Part shown: positions 7,681-15,132 of the stretch, piece after piece | Layout: each line of letters opens with the position of its first letter | How positions within the stretch are numbered: the stretch's first letter is position 1 | Assembly: GCF_023347295.1 (NCBI RefSeq) | Contig: NZ_CP094469.1 | Location: 930,001-994,000 of the forward strand | From: Faecalibacterium sp. I3-3-33 | GTDB lineage: Bacteria > Bacillota > Clostridia > Oscillospirales > Ruminococcaceae | DNA length: 64,000 nt | Reading direction: 5' to 3' | The notes under the pieces: generated by a model | The model's input: only the letters and a program-made list of their open reading frames with translations | Databases searched by the model: none | What the model was told of the DNA's origin: nothing | Position numbers and translations under genes: made by a program

Positions 7681-8340
7681 GTGAAGAAAAATCTTACCGA
7701 GCTTGTTTTCATTCTGGATCGCAGCGGTTCCATGGGCGGGCTGGAGCAGGATACCATCGGCGGGTTCAACGCCATGCTGACCCGGCAGAAGGAGCAGGAA
7801 GGCGAAGCCAACGTGACCACCATCCTGTTTGACCACGAGGTGCAGCTGCTGCACGACCGTTTCCCGCTGAAGGCTGTTGCACCGCTGACCGAAAAGGACT
7901 ATTACGTCTGTGGCTGCACGGCCCTGCTGGATGCCATTGGTTACGGCGTGGAAAAGATGGTGAATATCCAGCGCCATCTGCCGGAGGACGAGCGTGCCGA
8001 AAAGGTCATCTTTGTCATCACCACCGACGGACTGGAAAACGCCAGCAAGCGGTTTAGCTATGAGAAGATCCGCCGGATGATCAAGCGGGAAAAAGAGCAA
8101 TACGGCTGGGAGTTCCTGTTCCTCGGTGCCAACATGGACGCTGTGCAGGAGGCCGCCCGCTTCGGCATCGGGGCAGACCGGGCGGTGCGGTTCGAGAACG
8201 ATGCGCAGGGCGTGGCGGTCAACTACCATGTGGTCAGCGAAACGGTCTGCCGGATGCGGCAGGCAGTCTGCCCGGCATCCGTCGGTGCAGAGTGGAAAGA
8301 ACAAATCGAAGCTGATTTCCAGAAGCGGCATCATAGGTAA
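7681..8340 (+). CDS. von Willebrand factor A (VWA) domain protein
   Basis: The 219-residue protein is a single VWA domain with a complete MIDAS metal site: FILDRSGSMGG (DxSxS), CGCTALLDAIG (Thr) and ITTDGLEN (Asp). VWA proteins usually serve as metal-dependent protein-interaction modules. The GTG at 7681 is chosen because GGAGGG precedes it and the family starts with a short basic stretch before the first strand; no signal peptide is seen, so it is cytoplasmic. It is followed 14 bases later by an ADP-ribosylglycohydrolase gene, so the pair is likely an operon within a block of ADP-ribose-related genes. Its binding partner is unknown. Confidence 0.88.
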   Translation: MKKNLTELVFILDRSGSMGGLEQDTIGGFNAMLTRQKEQEGEANVTTILFDHEVQLLHDRFPLKAVAPLTEKDYYVCGCTALLDAIGYGVEKMVNIQRHLPEDERAEKVIFVITTDGLENASKRFSYEKIRRMIKREKEQYGWEFLFLGANMDAVQEAARFGIGADRAVRFENDAQGVAVNYHVVSETVCRMRQAVCPASVGAEWKEQIEADFQKRHHR

Positions 8341-8354
8341 GGGAGGAAACAGCC

Positions 8355-9155
8355 ATGTTAGGAGCAATCTTGGGTGACATCGTGGGCAGTCCCTATGAAT
8401 TTGACCACAACAATTACAAGCACAAGGATTTTCCGCTGCTGAGCGAGAAATCGCACTTCACCGATGATACGGTCATGACCGTTGCGGTGGCAGTTGGTCT
8501 GATTGACGGAAAGGGTCTGCCGGAGAGAACATTTTGTGCAGTGCAGCATGAAATGCGGTTCTGGGGCTGTGAATATCCCCATGCCGGTTACGGCGGGATG
8601 TTCCGCCGGTGGCTGCACGCAGAAAATCCGAAGCCCTATGGCAGTTTCGGCAACGGCTCGGCTATGCGGGTGTCGGCAGCAGGCTGGCTGTTCGACACGC
8701 TGGACAAAACATTGGAAATGGCAAAAGTGACCGCTGAAGTCACCCACAACCACCCGGAGGGCATCAAAGGCGCGCAGGCCACGGCGGCAGTGATTTTTCT
8801 GGCCCGTACCGGCCACAGCAAGCCGGAAATCAAACAATATGTGGAGCAGACCTTCGGTTATGACCTGAACCGTACCTGCGATGAAATTCGGCCGACCTAT
8901 CATCATGTGGAGACCTGTCAGGAAACTGTGCCGGAAGCAATCATTGCTTTTCTGGAAAGCGTCAGTTTTGAGGATGCACTTCGCAATGCGGTCTCTCTGG
9001 GCGGCGACAGCGACACCCTTGCCTGTATCACCGGCGGCATTGCCGAAGCCTTTTACGGGATGCCGCAGGAACTGCGGGACGAGACTTTGAAACGTCTGCC
9101 GGAGGATATCCGGGAAGGATATGAGCTGTTTCGGTGGAACATCGGCCAGAGATAA
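8355..9155 (+). CDS. ADP-ribosylglycohydrolase (DraG/ARH family)
   Basis: The 266-residue protein has MLGAILGDIVGSPYEF at the start, FTDDT (metal ligands) around residue 36, GNGSAMRVSAAGW in the middle and SLGGDSDTLACITGGIAEA near the end. These are the two-metal and ADP-ribose-binding motifs of ADP-ribosylhydrolases, which remove ADP-ribose from proteins or nucleic acids or cleave O-acetyl-ADP-ribose. The start follows TAAGGGAGGAAACAGCC. It is cotranscribed with the VWA gene and sits near two macrodomain genes. Together they suggest handling of ADP-ribosylated molecules, although no transferase is present in the window. Confidence 0.93.
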   Translation: MLGAILGDIVGSPYEFDHNNYKHKDFPLLSEKSHFTDDTVMTVAVAVGLIDGKGLPERTFCAVQHEMRFWGCEYPHAGYGGMFRRWLHAENPKPYGSFGNGSAMRVSAAGWLFDTLDKTLEMAKVTAEVTHNHPEGIKGAQATAAVIFLARTGHSKPEIKQYVEQTFGYDLNRTCDEIRPTYHHVETCQETVPEAIIAFLESVSFEDALRNAVSLGGDSDTLACITGGIAEAFYGMPQELRDETLKRLPEDIREGYELFRWNIGQR

Positions 9156-9166
9156 GACATTCGGAG

Positions 9167-9224
9167 AACCAAGGAGCAGATACAACACACTCGTGATGTG
9201 AAGTATCTGCTCCTTGGTTTTTAA
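9167..9224 (+). terminator. Terminator after ADP-ribosylglycohydrolase
   Basis: A perfect 17-bp stem (9167-9183 with 9203-9219, AACCAAGGAGCAGATAC) is followed by TTTTT. Confidence 0.88.
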
Positions 9225-9245
9225 TAAGACTCGATGAAGGGCGTC

Positions 9246-9274
9246 TTGCATCGGCCTGAAAAATCCGATATACT
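9246..9274 (+). promoter_or_regulatory. Promoter of purine nucleoside phosphorylase gene
   Basis: TTGCAT (9246-9251) and TATACT (9269-9274) with a 17-bp spacer, 47 bases before ATG 9321. Confidence 0.65.
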
Positions 9275-9320
9275 GAACCCAGAGGGTATATCGAATTTTT
9301 TGGGAAAAGGAGAGAACGGT

Positions 9321-10148
9321 ATGGAACATCTTTATGAAAAGGCACTGGAAAGTGCGGAATATATCAAGACGCACACGAAAAAGCGCCCGAAGATCGCGGT
9401 GGTGCTGGGCTCCGGCCTTGGCAAGCTGACCGCGGACTTTACGGACACGGAAGAACTGTCCTACAAGGATATCCCAAACTTCCCGGTATCCACGGTGGCA
9501 GGACACAAAGGCGCATTGTTGGCTGGCAAGCTGGGCGAGAAAGAGGTCTATGCGCTGGAAGGACGGTTCCACTTTTATGAAGGCTACTCTATGAAGGAAG
9601 TCTGCTACCCGTTCTATGTGTTCAAGCTGTTGGGCGTGGAAAAGGTGGTTTTGACCAACGCCTGCGGCGGCATCAACCGGGAGTTTGCGCCGGGCACCCT
9701 GATGCTCATTACCGACTTCATCAACATGATGGGCACGAACCCCCTCATTGGCCCCAACGATGAGCGCTTCGGCCCCCGCTTCCCGGACATGACCGAACCT
9801 TACAGTCTGGAACTGCGGAACCTTGCCAAGCAGACCGCCGATGAACTGGGCATTGCCTACAAGGAGGGCGTTTACATGGGCTTTATGGGCCCTTGCTATG
9901 AAACGGCGGCTGAAATTCGCGCCTTTGCGGGGATGGGAGCCGATGCCGTGGGCATGAGCACCGTGCCGGAAACCATGGTCTGCAACTACATGGGCATGAA
10001 GGTACTGGCCGTCAGTTGCATCACTAACATGGCCACCGGCATCCAGACGGTCAAGCATAGCCACGCCCGCGTGCTGGAGATCGCAAATCAGGCAGGCGAT
10101 ACCCTGTGCCGATGGCTGGGTGCGGTGATCCAGAAGGTGGAAGGATAA
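9321..10148 (+). CDS. punA: Purine-nucleoside phosphorylase (trimeric, PNP-I type)
   Basis: The 275-residue enzyme is the expected length of the trimeric PNP class that cleaves inosine and guanosine to base plus ribose-1-phosphate. It shows VVLGSGLGKL (phosphate loop), VAGHKGALLAG, ALEGRFHFYEGY, LTNACGGIN, GFMGPCYETAAEIRAF and GADAVGMSTVPE with the purine-binding Glu and Met. ATG 9321 is preferred to the upstream extension because AAAGGAGA precedes it and homologues start with a short helix like MEHLYEKA. The next gene begins 11 bases downstream, but its low GC content suggests it is not an ancestral operon partner. Confidence 0.95.
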   Translation: MEHLYEKALESAEYIKTHTKKRPKIAVVLGSGLGKLTADFTDTEELSYKDIPNFPVSTVAGHKGALLAGKLGEKEVYALEGRFHFYEGYSMKEVCYPFYVFKLLGVEKVVLTNACGGINREFAPGTLMLITDFINMMGTNPLIGPNDERFGPRFPDMTEPYSLELRNLAKQTADELGIAYKEGVYMGFMGPCYETAAEIRAFAGMGADAVGMSTVPETMVCNYMGMKVLAVSCITNMATGIQTVKHSHARVLEIANQAGDTLCRWLGAVIQKVEG

Positions 10149-10158
10149 GGAGATTCGG

Positions 10159-10635
10159 ATGAGAGAAAACATCGTTTTTGATTATTTGCTGGCAAATGCC
10201 TGGGGTTTGCCGCTTTGCCGTGTGTCCGTGTCAGAAGATGGCTTCGTTCAATGTCAGGAGAACAGAGAAAATACACAAGGACTGCAACTGGAAAAGGCAG
10301 AAGTGGATAAAATCAAATCAATCGTTTCAGAACATACGCATATATTGGATTATGACAGTAAAGAACTTGAGTCGCCAGATGTGTTTGATGGAGTTATGAA
10401 TTTTTTTGATTTTGAGGCATCTGATGGACGAAAAGTGAACTTGATGGCTTTTAATATTGGCGAAGTGAAAACCCCTGGCATGAGCTTTTCAAAAGGTCTC
10501 CTAGAGGAAGGAGAGCCGGACGAAATCGTCGTTCCGGTAAAAGCAATGGAGGTAGTAAAGACATTCGAGGAAATCGCTGCTACGCTGGTGGCGAATGGAG
10601 TGGATGCCAAATACTTAAGGCTGACATATGCCTGA
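10159..10635 (+). CDS. Hypothetical protein, AT-rich
   Basis: I do not recognise this 158-residue protein. It starts at ATG 10159 after AAGGAG, 11 bases past the purine nucleoside phosphorylase stop. Its codons are visibly more AT-rich than both neighbours, suggesting later acquisition. The sequence is soluble, with an N-terminal FDYLLANAWGLPLCRVSVSE, a DFEASDGRKVNLMAFNIGEV beta-rich middle and a C-terminal helix; no signal peptide or metal-binding motif is seen. It might be an immunity-type or small-ligand-binding protein, but there is no direct support. Confidence 0.7.
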   Translation: MRENIVFDYLLANAWGLPLCRVSVSEDGFVQCQENRENTQGLQLEKAEVDKIKSIVSEHTHILDYDSKELESPDVFDGVMNFFDFEASDGRKVNLMAFNIGEVKTPGMSFSKGLLEEGEPDEIVVPVKAMEVVKTFEEIAATLVANGVDAKYLRLTYA

Positions 10636-10689
10636 AAAAACGCCTATGATTGCATGAAAGATTATCAAAGAATTATCTTTCTGTGAATT

Positions 10690-10732
10690 TTAGCACTCTT
10701 CTATTGACACTGCTAATTAACAGTGCTATAAC
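10690..10732 (+). promoter_or_regulatory. Heat-shock gene promoter with CIRCE-like element
   Basis: TTGACA (10704-10709) and TATAAC (10727-10732) with a 17-bp spacer. TTAGCACTC (10690-10698) is an exact left half of the HrcA operator CIRCE; after nine bases comes CACTGCTAA (7 of 9 of the right half), and CAGTGCTATAA follows. An extra dyad CACTG/CAGTG spans the spacer. HrcA control of the small heat shock gene is likely but the right half is not canonical. Confidence 0.55.
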
Positions 10733-10851
10733 AGTGGCGTGCTCAGGAGGAAGGGCAAAAGGAGAACCGCAAGGCTCCCCGGAAAGCCTTTCCGAGTGGA
10801 CGCTTCAGATTTTTTGCCCCGACCCGAACGCCGGGATTGGAGGAATGATTT

Positions 10852-11316
10852 ATGCTTATGCCGACTGTTTTCCATGAAAACCTGTTCGATGATTTCTTCG
10901 ATCCGTTCTGGAATGACGCTGCACTGGAACGTATGATGAACCGTGAGGCTCGTGATACCTTTGGTAAGCGCGGTGCAAACATGATGAAGACCGATGTCAA
11001 ACAGACGGACAACGGCTACGAAGTAGCGGTTGATCTGCCGGGCTGCAAGAAGGAAGACGTTCAGATGGATTTGAACGACGGCTACCTGACCATTCAGGCA
11101 GTGCGTAGCCACAGCAGCGACGAAAAGGATAAGAAGGGCCGCTATCTGCGGCGCGAATCCTTCTCCGGCACCTGCGCGCGCAGTTTCTACGTGGGCGATG
11201 TGAAGAAGGAAGACATCCACGCAAAGTTCGAGGATGGCGTCCTGCATGTCGAGCTGCCTGCTCCTCAGCAGACGAAGGCTTTGCCTGAGAACCCGAACCT
11301 GATCGAGATCGAGTAA
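10852..11316 (+). CDS. Hsp20 family small heat shock protein
   Basis: The 154-residue chaperone has an N-terminal VFHENLFDDFFDPFW segment typical of clostridial Hsp18-like proteins and an alpha-crystallin domain from about residue 45 (MKTDVKQTDNGYEVAVDLPG, then KKEDVQMDLNDGYLTI, ending with FEDGVLHVELPA). The C-terminal IEIE resembles the IxI oligomerisation motif. It would hold unfolding proteins in an ATP-independent way. ATG 10852 has GGAGGA seven bases upstream. Its upstream region holds a CIRCE-like operator. A 110-base leader with two further GGAGG-like boxes separates promoter and gene. Confidence 0.93.
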   Translation: MLMPTVFHENLFDDFFDPFWNDAALERMMNREARDTFGKRGANMMKTDVKQTDNGYEVAVDLPGCKKEDVQMDLNDGYLTIQAVRSHSSDEKDKKGRYLRRESFSGTCARSFYVGDVKKEDIHAKFEDGVLHVELPAPQQTKALPENPNLIEIE

Positions 11317-11330
11317 AACGCCGGTCGTGT

Positions 11331-11464
11331 GCGCCAAAGCACAACGCACATAAGATGCCCCCGGAGAGCCGCAACAAGCCCTCCGGGGGCATTTTTGTTT
11401 CGCTATCTTTTCCGTAAGGGAAAACCATGGTATACTGAGAACAGCAACTCGGAATTTATGGAGG
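11331..11464 (+). repeat. Module A copy 1 (terminator + promoter + leader)
   Basis: First of at least eight related intergenic copies. Order: GCGCCAAAGCACAACGCACA, hairpin TGCCCCCGGAG/CTCCGGGGGCA with TTTTTGTTT, CTTTTCCGTAAGGGAAAA, extended -10 TGGTATACTGAGAAC (TATACT 11431-11436), CAACTCGGAATTTATGGAGG. It ends the small heat shock transcript and can start a new one toward the alcohol dehydrogenase. Confidence 0.8.
11356..11400 (+). terminator. Terminator in module A copy 1
   Basis: TGCCCCCGGAG (11356-11366) pairs perfectly with CTCCGGGGGCA (11381-11391), then TTTTTGTTT. Confidence 0.88.
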
Positions 11465-11553
11465 TACCTCACTATATCCTGTGAGCCGGGTGAGCGGCTG
11501 ACTTTTGCGGTATACTCCGTTCGGAAAGATCAAAGCGCATGGAGGTAAAAAGC

Positions 11554-12588
11554 ATGCTGACCTATACCTATGTTTCAAAGGGGACGTTTGCCCTGATGGA
11601 AAAACCAAAGCCGGTGATGCAGCACGAGCGGGACGCCATTGTAAAGGTGACCCTTGCCAGTATCTGCTCCAGCGATCTGCACATCAAGCACGGCAGCGTG
11701 CCCCGGGCGGTGCCCGGCATCACGGTAGGGCACGAGATGGTGGGCATCGTAGAAGAAGTGGGCAGTGCGGTGACCAATGTGAAACCCGGCGACCGGGTGA
11801 CGGTGAACGTGGAGACCTTCTGCGGAGAGTGCTTTTTCTGCAAAAAAGGCTTTGTGAACAACTGCACCGATCAAAACGGCGGCTGGGCGCTGGGCTGCCG
11901 CATTGACGGCGGGCAGGCAGAGTATGTCCGGGTGCCCTTTGCGGATCAGGGACTGAACAAGATCCCGGACGGCGTTACCGATCGGCAGGCGCTGCTGGTG
12001 GGCGATGTGCTGGCCACCGGCTTTTGGGCGGCACGCATCTCGGAAATCACCCCCGAGGATACCGTGCTGATCCTCGGTGCAGGGCCGACCGGCATCTGCA
12101 CGCTGCTGTGCGTCATGCTGCACAGCCCCAAGCGCATCATCGTCTGTGAAAAGGACGCAAGCCGCCTGCAGTTCATCCGTCGGCACTACCCGCAGGTGCT
12201 CACCGTGCAGCCGGAGGACTGCGCCGCCTTTGTGCGTGCCCACAGCGACCACGACGGGGCCGATGTGGTGCTGGAGGTGGCAGGGGCAGACTCCACCTTC
12301 CGGCTGGCATGGGAGTGTGCACGGCCCAACGCCGTTGTGACGGTGGTGGCGCTGTACGATAAGGCACAGACCCTGCCGCTGCCGGAAATGTACGGCAAAA
12401 ACCTCACCTTCAAGACCGGCGGCGTGGACGGCTGCGATTGTGAAGAAACGCTGCGTCTCATCGCAGAAGGCAAGATCGATACCGAACCGCTCATCACCCA
12501 CACCTACCCCCTGTGCCGGATCGCAGAGGGCTACGAGCTGTTTGAAAAGAAACGGGACGGCGTGATCAAGGTGGCAGTGGAGTGCTGA
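11554..12588 (+). CDS. Zinc-dependent alcohol dehydrogenase (MDR superfamily)
   Basis: The 344-residue medium-chain dehydrogenase has ASICSSDLHIKHG with the catalytic-zinc Cys, GHEMVGIVEEVGSAV (GHE motif), a structural-zinc lobe CGECFFCKKGFVNNC, and the Rossmann motif LILGAGPTG. Such enzymes oxidise a secondary alcohol or polyol with NAD(P); the substrate cannot be told. ATG 11554 is chosen because GGAGG lies eight bases upstream and inside the longer frame. A second TATACT (near 11510) lies between module A and the gene. The gene is flanked on both sides by direct copies of module A (11331 and 12594). Confidence 0.92.
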   Translation: MLTYTYVSKGTFALMEKPKPVMQHERDAIVKVTLASICSSDLHIKHGSVPRAVPGITVGHEMVGIVEEVGSAVTNVKPGDRVTVNVETFCGECFFCKKGFVNNCTDQNGGWALGCRIDGGQAEYVRVPFADQGLNKIPDGVTDRQALLVGDVLATGFWAARISEITPEDTVLILGAGPTGICTLLCVMLHSPKRIIVCEKDASRLQFIRRHYPQVLTVQPEDCAAFVRAHSDHDGADVVLEVAGADSTFRLAWECARPNAVVTVVALYDKAQTLPLPEMYGKNLTFKTGGVDGCDCEETLRLIAEGKIDTEPLITHTYPLCRIAEGYELFEKKRDGVIKVAVEC

Positions 12589-12593
12589 CAGTC

Positions 12594-12720
12594 TGCGCCA
12601 AGGCACAACGCACATAAAATGGCTCCGGAGAGCTGTAACAAGCCCTCCGGGGCCATTTTTGTTTCCCGACATCTTTTCCGCAGCGGCAAGGCGTGGTAGA
12701 ATAATGGCAGAACCGATCCA
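12594..12720 (+). repeat. Module A copy 2
   Basis: TGCGCCAAGGCACAACGCAC, hairpin ATGGCTCCGGAG/CTCCGGGGCCAT with TTTTTGTTT, CTTTTCCGCAGCGGCAAGG, and extended -10 GTGGTAGAATAATGG. It is the direct-repeat partner of copy 1 across the alcohol dehydrogenase gene. The leader after the -10 differs from the other copies. Confidence 0.75.
12619..12664 (+). terminator. Terminator of alcohol dehydrogenase (module A copy 2)
   Basis: ATGGCTCCGGAG (12619-12630) pairs with CTCCGGGGCCAT (12645-12656) with one G-U or mismatch, then TTTTTGTTT. Confidence 0.85.
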
Positions 12721-12760
12721 CAGGTGAGAAAATCGAACTTCAGAGAGAGGAGATGTTTCT

Positions 12761-12913
12761 ATGCAGTCTGATGAGCTGAAACGCCGGATCTCGGCAGGCA
12801 GAGGAGATGCTTTGGCTGATCTGGTTTTGAAAAATTCCAAAACTCAGACTGAATACATACGGCATCATCGATGTAGCGCAGCAGAAAGTCGTTCCGGCTG
12901 TTTTTTTAATAGG
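12761..12913 (+). pseudogene. Short 5' gene remnant, possibly adenine deaminase
   Basis: ATG 12761 follows GAGAGGAGATGTTTCT and encodes MQSDELKRRISAGRGDALAD then LVLKNSK, resembling the first residues of adenine deaminases (…ADLVLKNG…), before the reading loses similarity and stops near 12913. The frame then merges into the upstream part of the DUF2200 frame. I read this as a 5' fragment left by deletion. The family call is tentative. Confidence 0.4.
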
Positions 12914-12959
12914 CGATAACAAAAATACTGCCGGAGATCGACCTGAATGGTCCGTCTCC

Positions 12960-13292
12960 ATGCCATTTGCAAAAATATATCCTATGCTGGTGGCAAAGGC
13001 AGTCCGCAAGGGGCGGACGCAGGCAGAAGTAGATGAAATTATTGGGTGGCTGACGGGTTACAGCGCCCCGCAAATTGAGGCTGCGGTGCAGAATGGAACG
13101 CTGTATGGAGATTTCTTTCGAGATGCTCCGCAGCTCAATCCGGACCGGGTGCTCATAAAGGGCAGCATCTGCGGCGTAAAGCTGGAGAGCATCGAAGAGC
13201 CGCTGATGAAGGAGATCCGCTATTTGGACAAGCTGGTGGATGAGCTGGCTAAGGGCAAAGCGATGGAGAAGATCAAGCGGACAAACAAATGA
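12960..13292 (+). CDS. DUF2200 family protein, probably N-terminally truncated
   Basis: The frame encodes [53 protein letters not shown] and [20 protein letters not shown], matching nearly the whole DUF2200 family (about 115 residues, function unknown). Full-length members carry a few residues before the conserved (S/M)PFA(K/S)IYP. Here the frame continues open upstream into unrelated sequence, and no good ribosome site precedes ATG 12960. The gene may therefore have lost its natural 5' end through the same rearrangement that left the remnant at 12761, or it may use a weak start. Confidence 0.75.
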   Translation: MPFAKIYPMLVAKAVRKGRTQAEVDEIIGWLTGYSAPQIEAAVQNGTLYGDFFRDAPQLNPDRVLIKGSICGVKLESIEEPLMKEIRYLDKLVDELAKGKAMEKIKRTNK

Positions 13293-13370
13293 GGAAAAGC
13301 AGCCTATCACACATCGACAGAGAATGTGGCATAATTCTTGAAAATACACTGTATGGAAAGGACAAACACG

Positions 13371-13964
13371 ATGAACGCTCTGGATATTATGAAACGCCCT
13401 GCCGCCTACGTCAGCGGCTATGAAAACACCCCCACGGAGGAACAGAACCGTGCAAAGCAACTGTGCTGGGAGTACAACCGCACCGCTCCTAACGAACAGG
13501 AAAAGCGGCGCAGTATCCTGCAGACCCTGCTGGGCACCTGCTCTCCCATGACCGGCATTGAGCCAGATTTCCACTGTGACTATGGCTTCAATATCCATAC
13601 CCACGGCTTGGCGGTCATCAATTATAACTGCGTCATTCTGGATACCTCTCCGGTAAACATCGGAGCAGGTGCCTTTATTGCCCCCGGCGTATGCCTTGCC
13701 TGCTCCGGTCATGCCATCGACCCGGAGCAGCGCAGCCACGGCATTGGCACCTCGGCACCCATTACGCTGGAGGAAAACGTCTGGATCGGTGCAAATTCCA
13801 CCGTCTGCGGCGGCGTTACCATCGGGGCAGGCTCGGTTATTGGGGCGGGAAGCGTCGTCACTCATGACATTCCCGCCGGCGTCATCGCTGCAGGGGTGCC
13901 CTGCAAGGTGATCCGCCCCATTACCGAAAAAGATAAGTTCAAGCCGGAGGATATTCTGTTCTGA
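13371..13964 (+). CDS. Maltose/galactoside O-acetyltransferase family (left-handed beta-helix)
   Basis: The 197-residue protein has the N-terminal Mac domain (residues about 15-65, QNRAKQLCWEYNRTAPNEQE) and a hexapeptide-repeat acetyltransferase domain with NIGAGAFIAPGVCLACSGHA, whose His is the catalytic base, and VWIGANSTVCGGVTIGAGSV. Such enzymes acetylate sugars from acetyl-CoA in the cytoplasm. ATG 13371 follows AAAGGA. It is monocistronic; downstream is a module A copy whose terminator hairpin has lost its left arm. Confidence 0.92.
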   Translation: MNALDIMKRPAAYVSGYENTPTEEQNRAKQLCWEYNRTAPNEQEKRRSILQTLLGTCSPMTGIEPDFHCDYGFNIHTHGLAVINYNCVILDTSPVNIGAGAFIAPGVCLACSGHAIDPEQRSHGIGTSAPITLEENVWIGANSTVCGGVTIGAGSVIGAGSVVTHDIPAGVIAAGVPCKVIRPITEKDKFKPEDILF

Positions 13965-13992
13965 GAAATTCAGATTGGAAACGCTGGAAAAA

Positions 13993-14097
13993 CATACGCA
14001 CAAGCCCTCCGGGGACATTTTTGTTTTTCGCCATGCTTTTCTGTGGGGAGAAGGCATGGTATACTGAAACCGACAACTCGGAATTTGGAGGAGCACC
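13993..14097 (+). repeat. Module A copy 3 (terminator half-deleted)
   Basis: ATACGCACAAGCCCTCCGGG retains only the right arm of the usual hairpin, then ACATTTTTGTTTTTCG, CTTTTCTGTGGGGAGAAGG, TGGTATACTGAAACC (TATACT 14060-14065), CGACAACTCGGAATTTGGAG. It supplies promoter and ribosome site for the NrdG-like gene at 14098. Confidence 0.78.
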
Positions 14098-14586
14098 ATG
14101 GCATCAATCTATTACACAGAAGTAGATTTGAGTCCATATGAAGTTCCTAATGAGCAAAGCCTTTGCATTTACATTTCAGGATGTCAGCAAGTCTGTCAGA
14201 ATTGTCACTATCCAGATTTAAGAAAAGCAAATTATGGAGAACCACTTATTGACTTCTTTGAAAAACTGCTGGAGCTGTATTTTTATCAGGCAACGTGTGT
14301 TTGCTTTTTGGGAGAAGGCGAAAACACACCACAAAGTCGCAGAGAGCTAGCAATATTTGCAAAGCAGGCTTCAAAAATGGGAAAGAGGGTTTGTTTGTAC
14401 TCTGGACGTGATATTGAGCCGGAAAATTGGATGAATGTGTTTGATTATATCAAGGTTGGCAGCTACCAGCAATTCTTGGGTTCCTTGGATTCACCCTCTA
14501 CGAATCAGGTGTTTTACCGAAAAAACGTAGATGGAATATACGAAAATATCACATACACATTTTGGTTACGAGAAATGGTTCTGTAA
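14098..14586 (+). CDS. NrdG-like radical SAM protein (anaerobic ribonucleotide reductase activase family)
   Basis: The 162-residue protein has an ISGCQQVCQNCHYPDL segment, i.e. the CX3CX2C cluster of radical SAM enzymes, and the FLGEGENTPQSRRELA region corresponding to the GGE motif of NrdG. Most NrdG proteins generate the glycyl radical of NrdD; no nrdD is nearby, so the partner is uncertain. Codon usage is distinctly AT-rich compared with neighbours. It lies directly behind module A copy 3, and its 3' side shows the first bases of module C (near 14584), suggesting a transferred cassette. Confidence 0.85.
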   Translation: MASIYYTEVDLSPYEVPNEQSLCIYISGCQQVCQNCHYPDLRKANYGEPLIDFFEKLLELYFYQATCVCFLGEGENTPQSRRELAIFAKQASKMGKRVCLYSGRDIEPENWMNVFDYIKVGSYQQFLGSLDSPSTNQVFYRKNVDGIYENITYTFWLREMVL

Positions 14587-14607
14587 CTTCGCGTTTATCA
14601 AGGTGAA
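14584..14607 (+). repeat. Partial module C at end of NrdG-like gene
   Basis: TAACTTCGCGTTTATCAAGG is similar to the starts of the module C copies at 29826 and 62815 and to the bases just after the deaminase gene (29726). The terminator half of the module is missing here. Confidence 0.45.
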
Positions 14608-14638
14608 CATTTAAGTATTAAAAACGGGAGTGAAACAA

Positions 14639-15130
14639 ATGATGACCATTGCACAGATCATGGAAAAGATGATCGCCTTTTCCGAAGGGAATATCCATGA
14701 CATCACGCACCTGAGCTGCGTGTGGACCTATGCCAAAACCATCGGGGAGCTGGAAGGGCTGGACGCGGAGACTCAGTTTATTCTGGAAGTGGCGGCAATC
14801 ACTCACGACATTGCCTGTCCGCTCTGCCGCAAGAAATACGGAAACACCAACGGCAGCTATCAGGAACAGGAAGGCGACCCGCTGGTGCGGGAGTTTCTGG
14901 CGGATACCGGTATGACGGCTGCACAGATCGACCGGGTGGCCTATCTGGTAGGGCACCACCATAGTCCGGCGCAGATCGACGGCATTGACTATCAGATTCT
15001 GATTGAGGCAGATTATATCGTCAATGCGTCCGAAAGCGGGTACGACCAGCAGGCAATCCGAACCTTTATGGAACATACGATGAAGACGGCAGCAGGTATC
15101 CGGCTGACAAAAACAGTGTTTGGAGTGTAA
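14639..15130 (+). CDS. HD-domain phosphohydrolase
   Basis: The 163-residue protein is a compact HD domain: NIHDITHLSCVW, EVAAITHDIACP (the HD pair), YLVGHHHSPAQID and ILIEADYIVN supply the H...HD...H...D metal ligands. HD proteins hydrolyse phosphate esters, often of nucleotides. ATG 14639 has GGGAG eight bases upstream; a second ATG follows immediately. The Nudix gene starts three bases after its stop, implying coupling. Together they look like a small nucleotide-clean-up operon. Confidence 0.88.
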   Translation: MMTIAQIMEKMIAFSEGNIHDITHLSCVWTYAKTIGELEGLDAETQFILEVAAITHDIACPLCRKKYGNTNGSYQEQEGDPLVREFLADTGMTAAQIDRVAYLVGHHHSPAQIDGIDYQILIEADYIVNASESGYDQQAIRTFMEHTMKTAAGIRLTKTVFGV

Positions 15131-15132
15131 AA

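Noticed and set aside
8358..10172. 604-codon minus-strand frame spanning two genes
   Set aside because: Antisense to the ADP-ribosylglycohydrolase and purine nucleoside phosphorylase genes; no ribosome site or motif.
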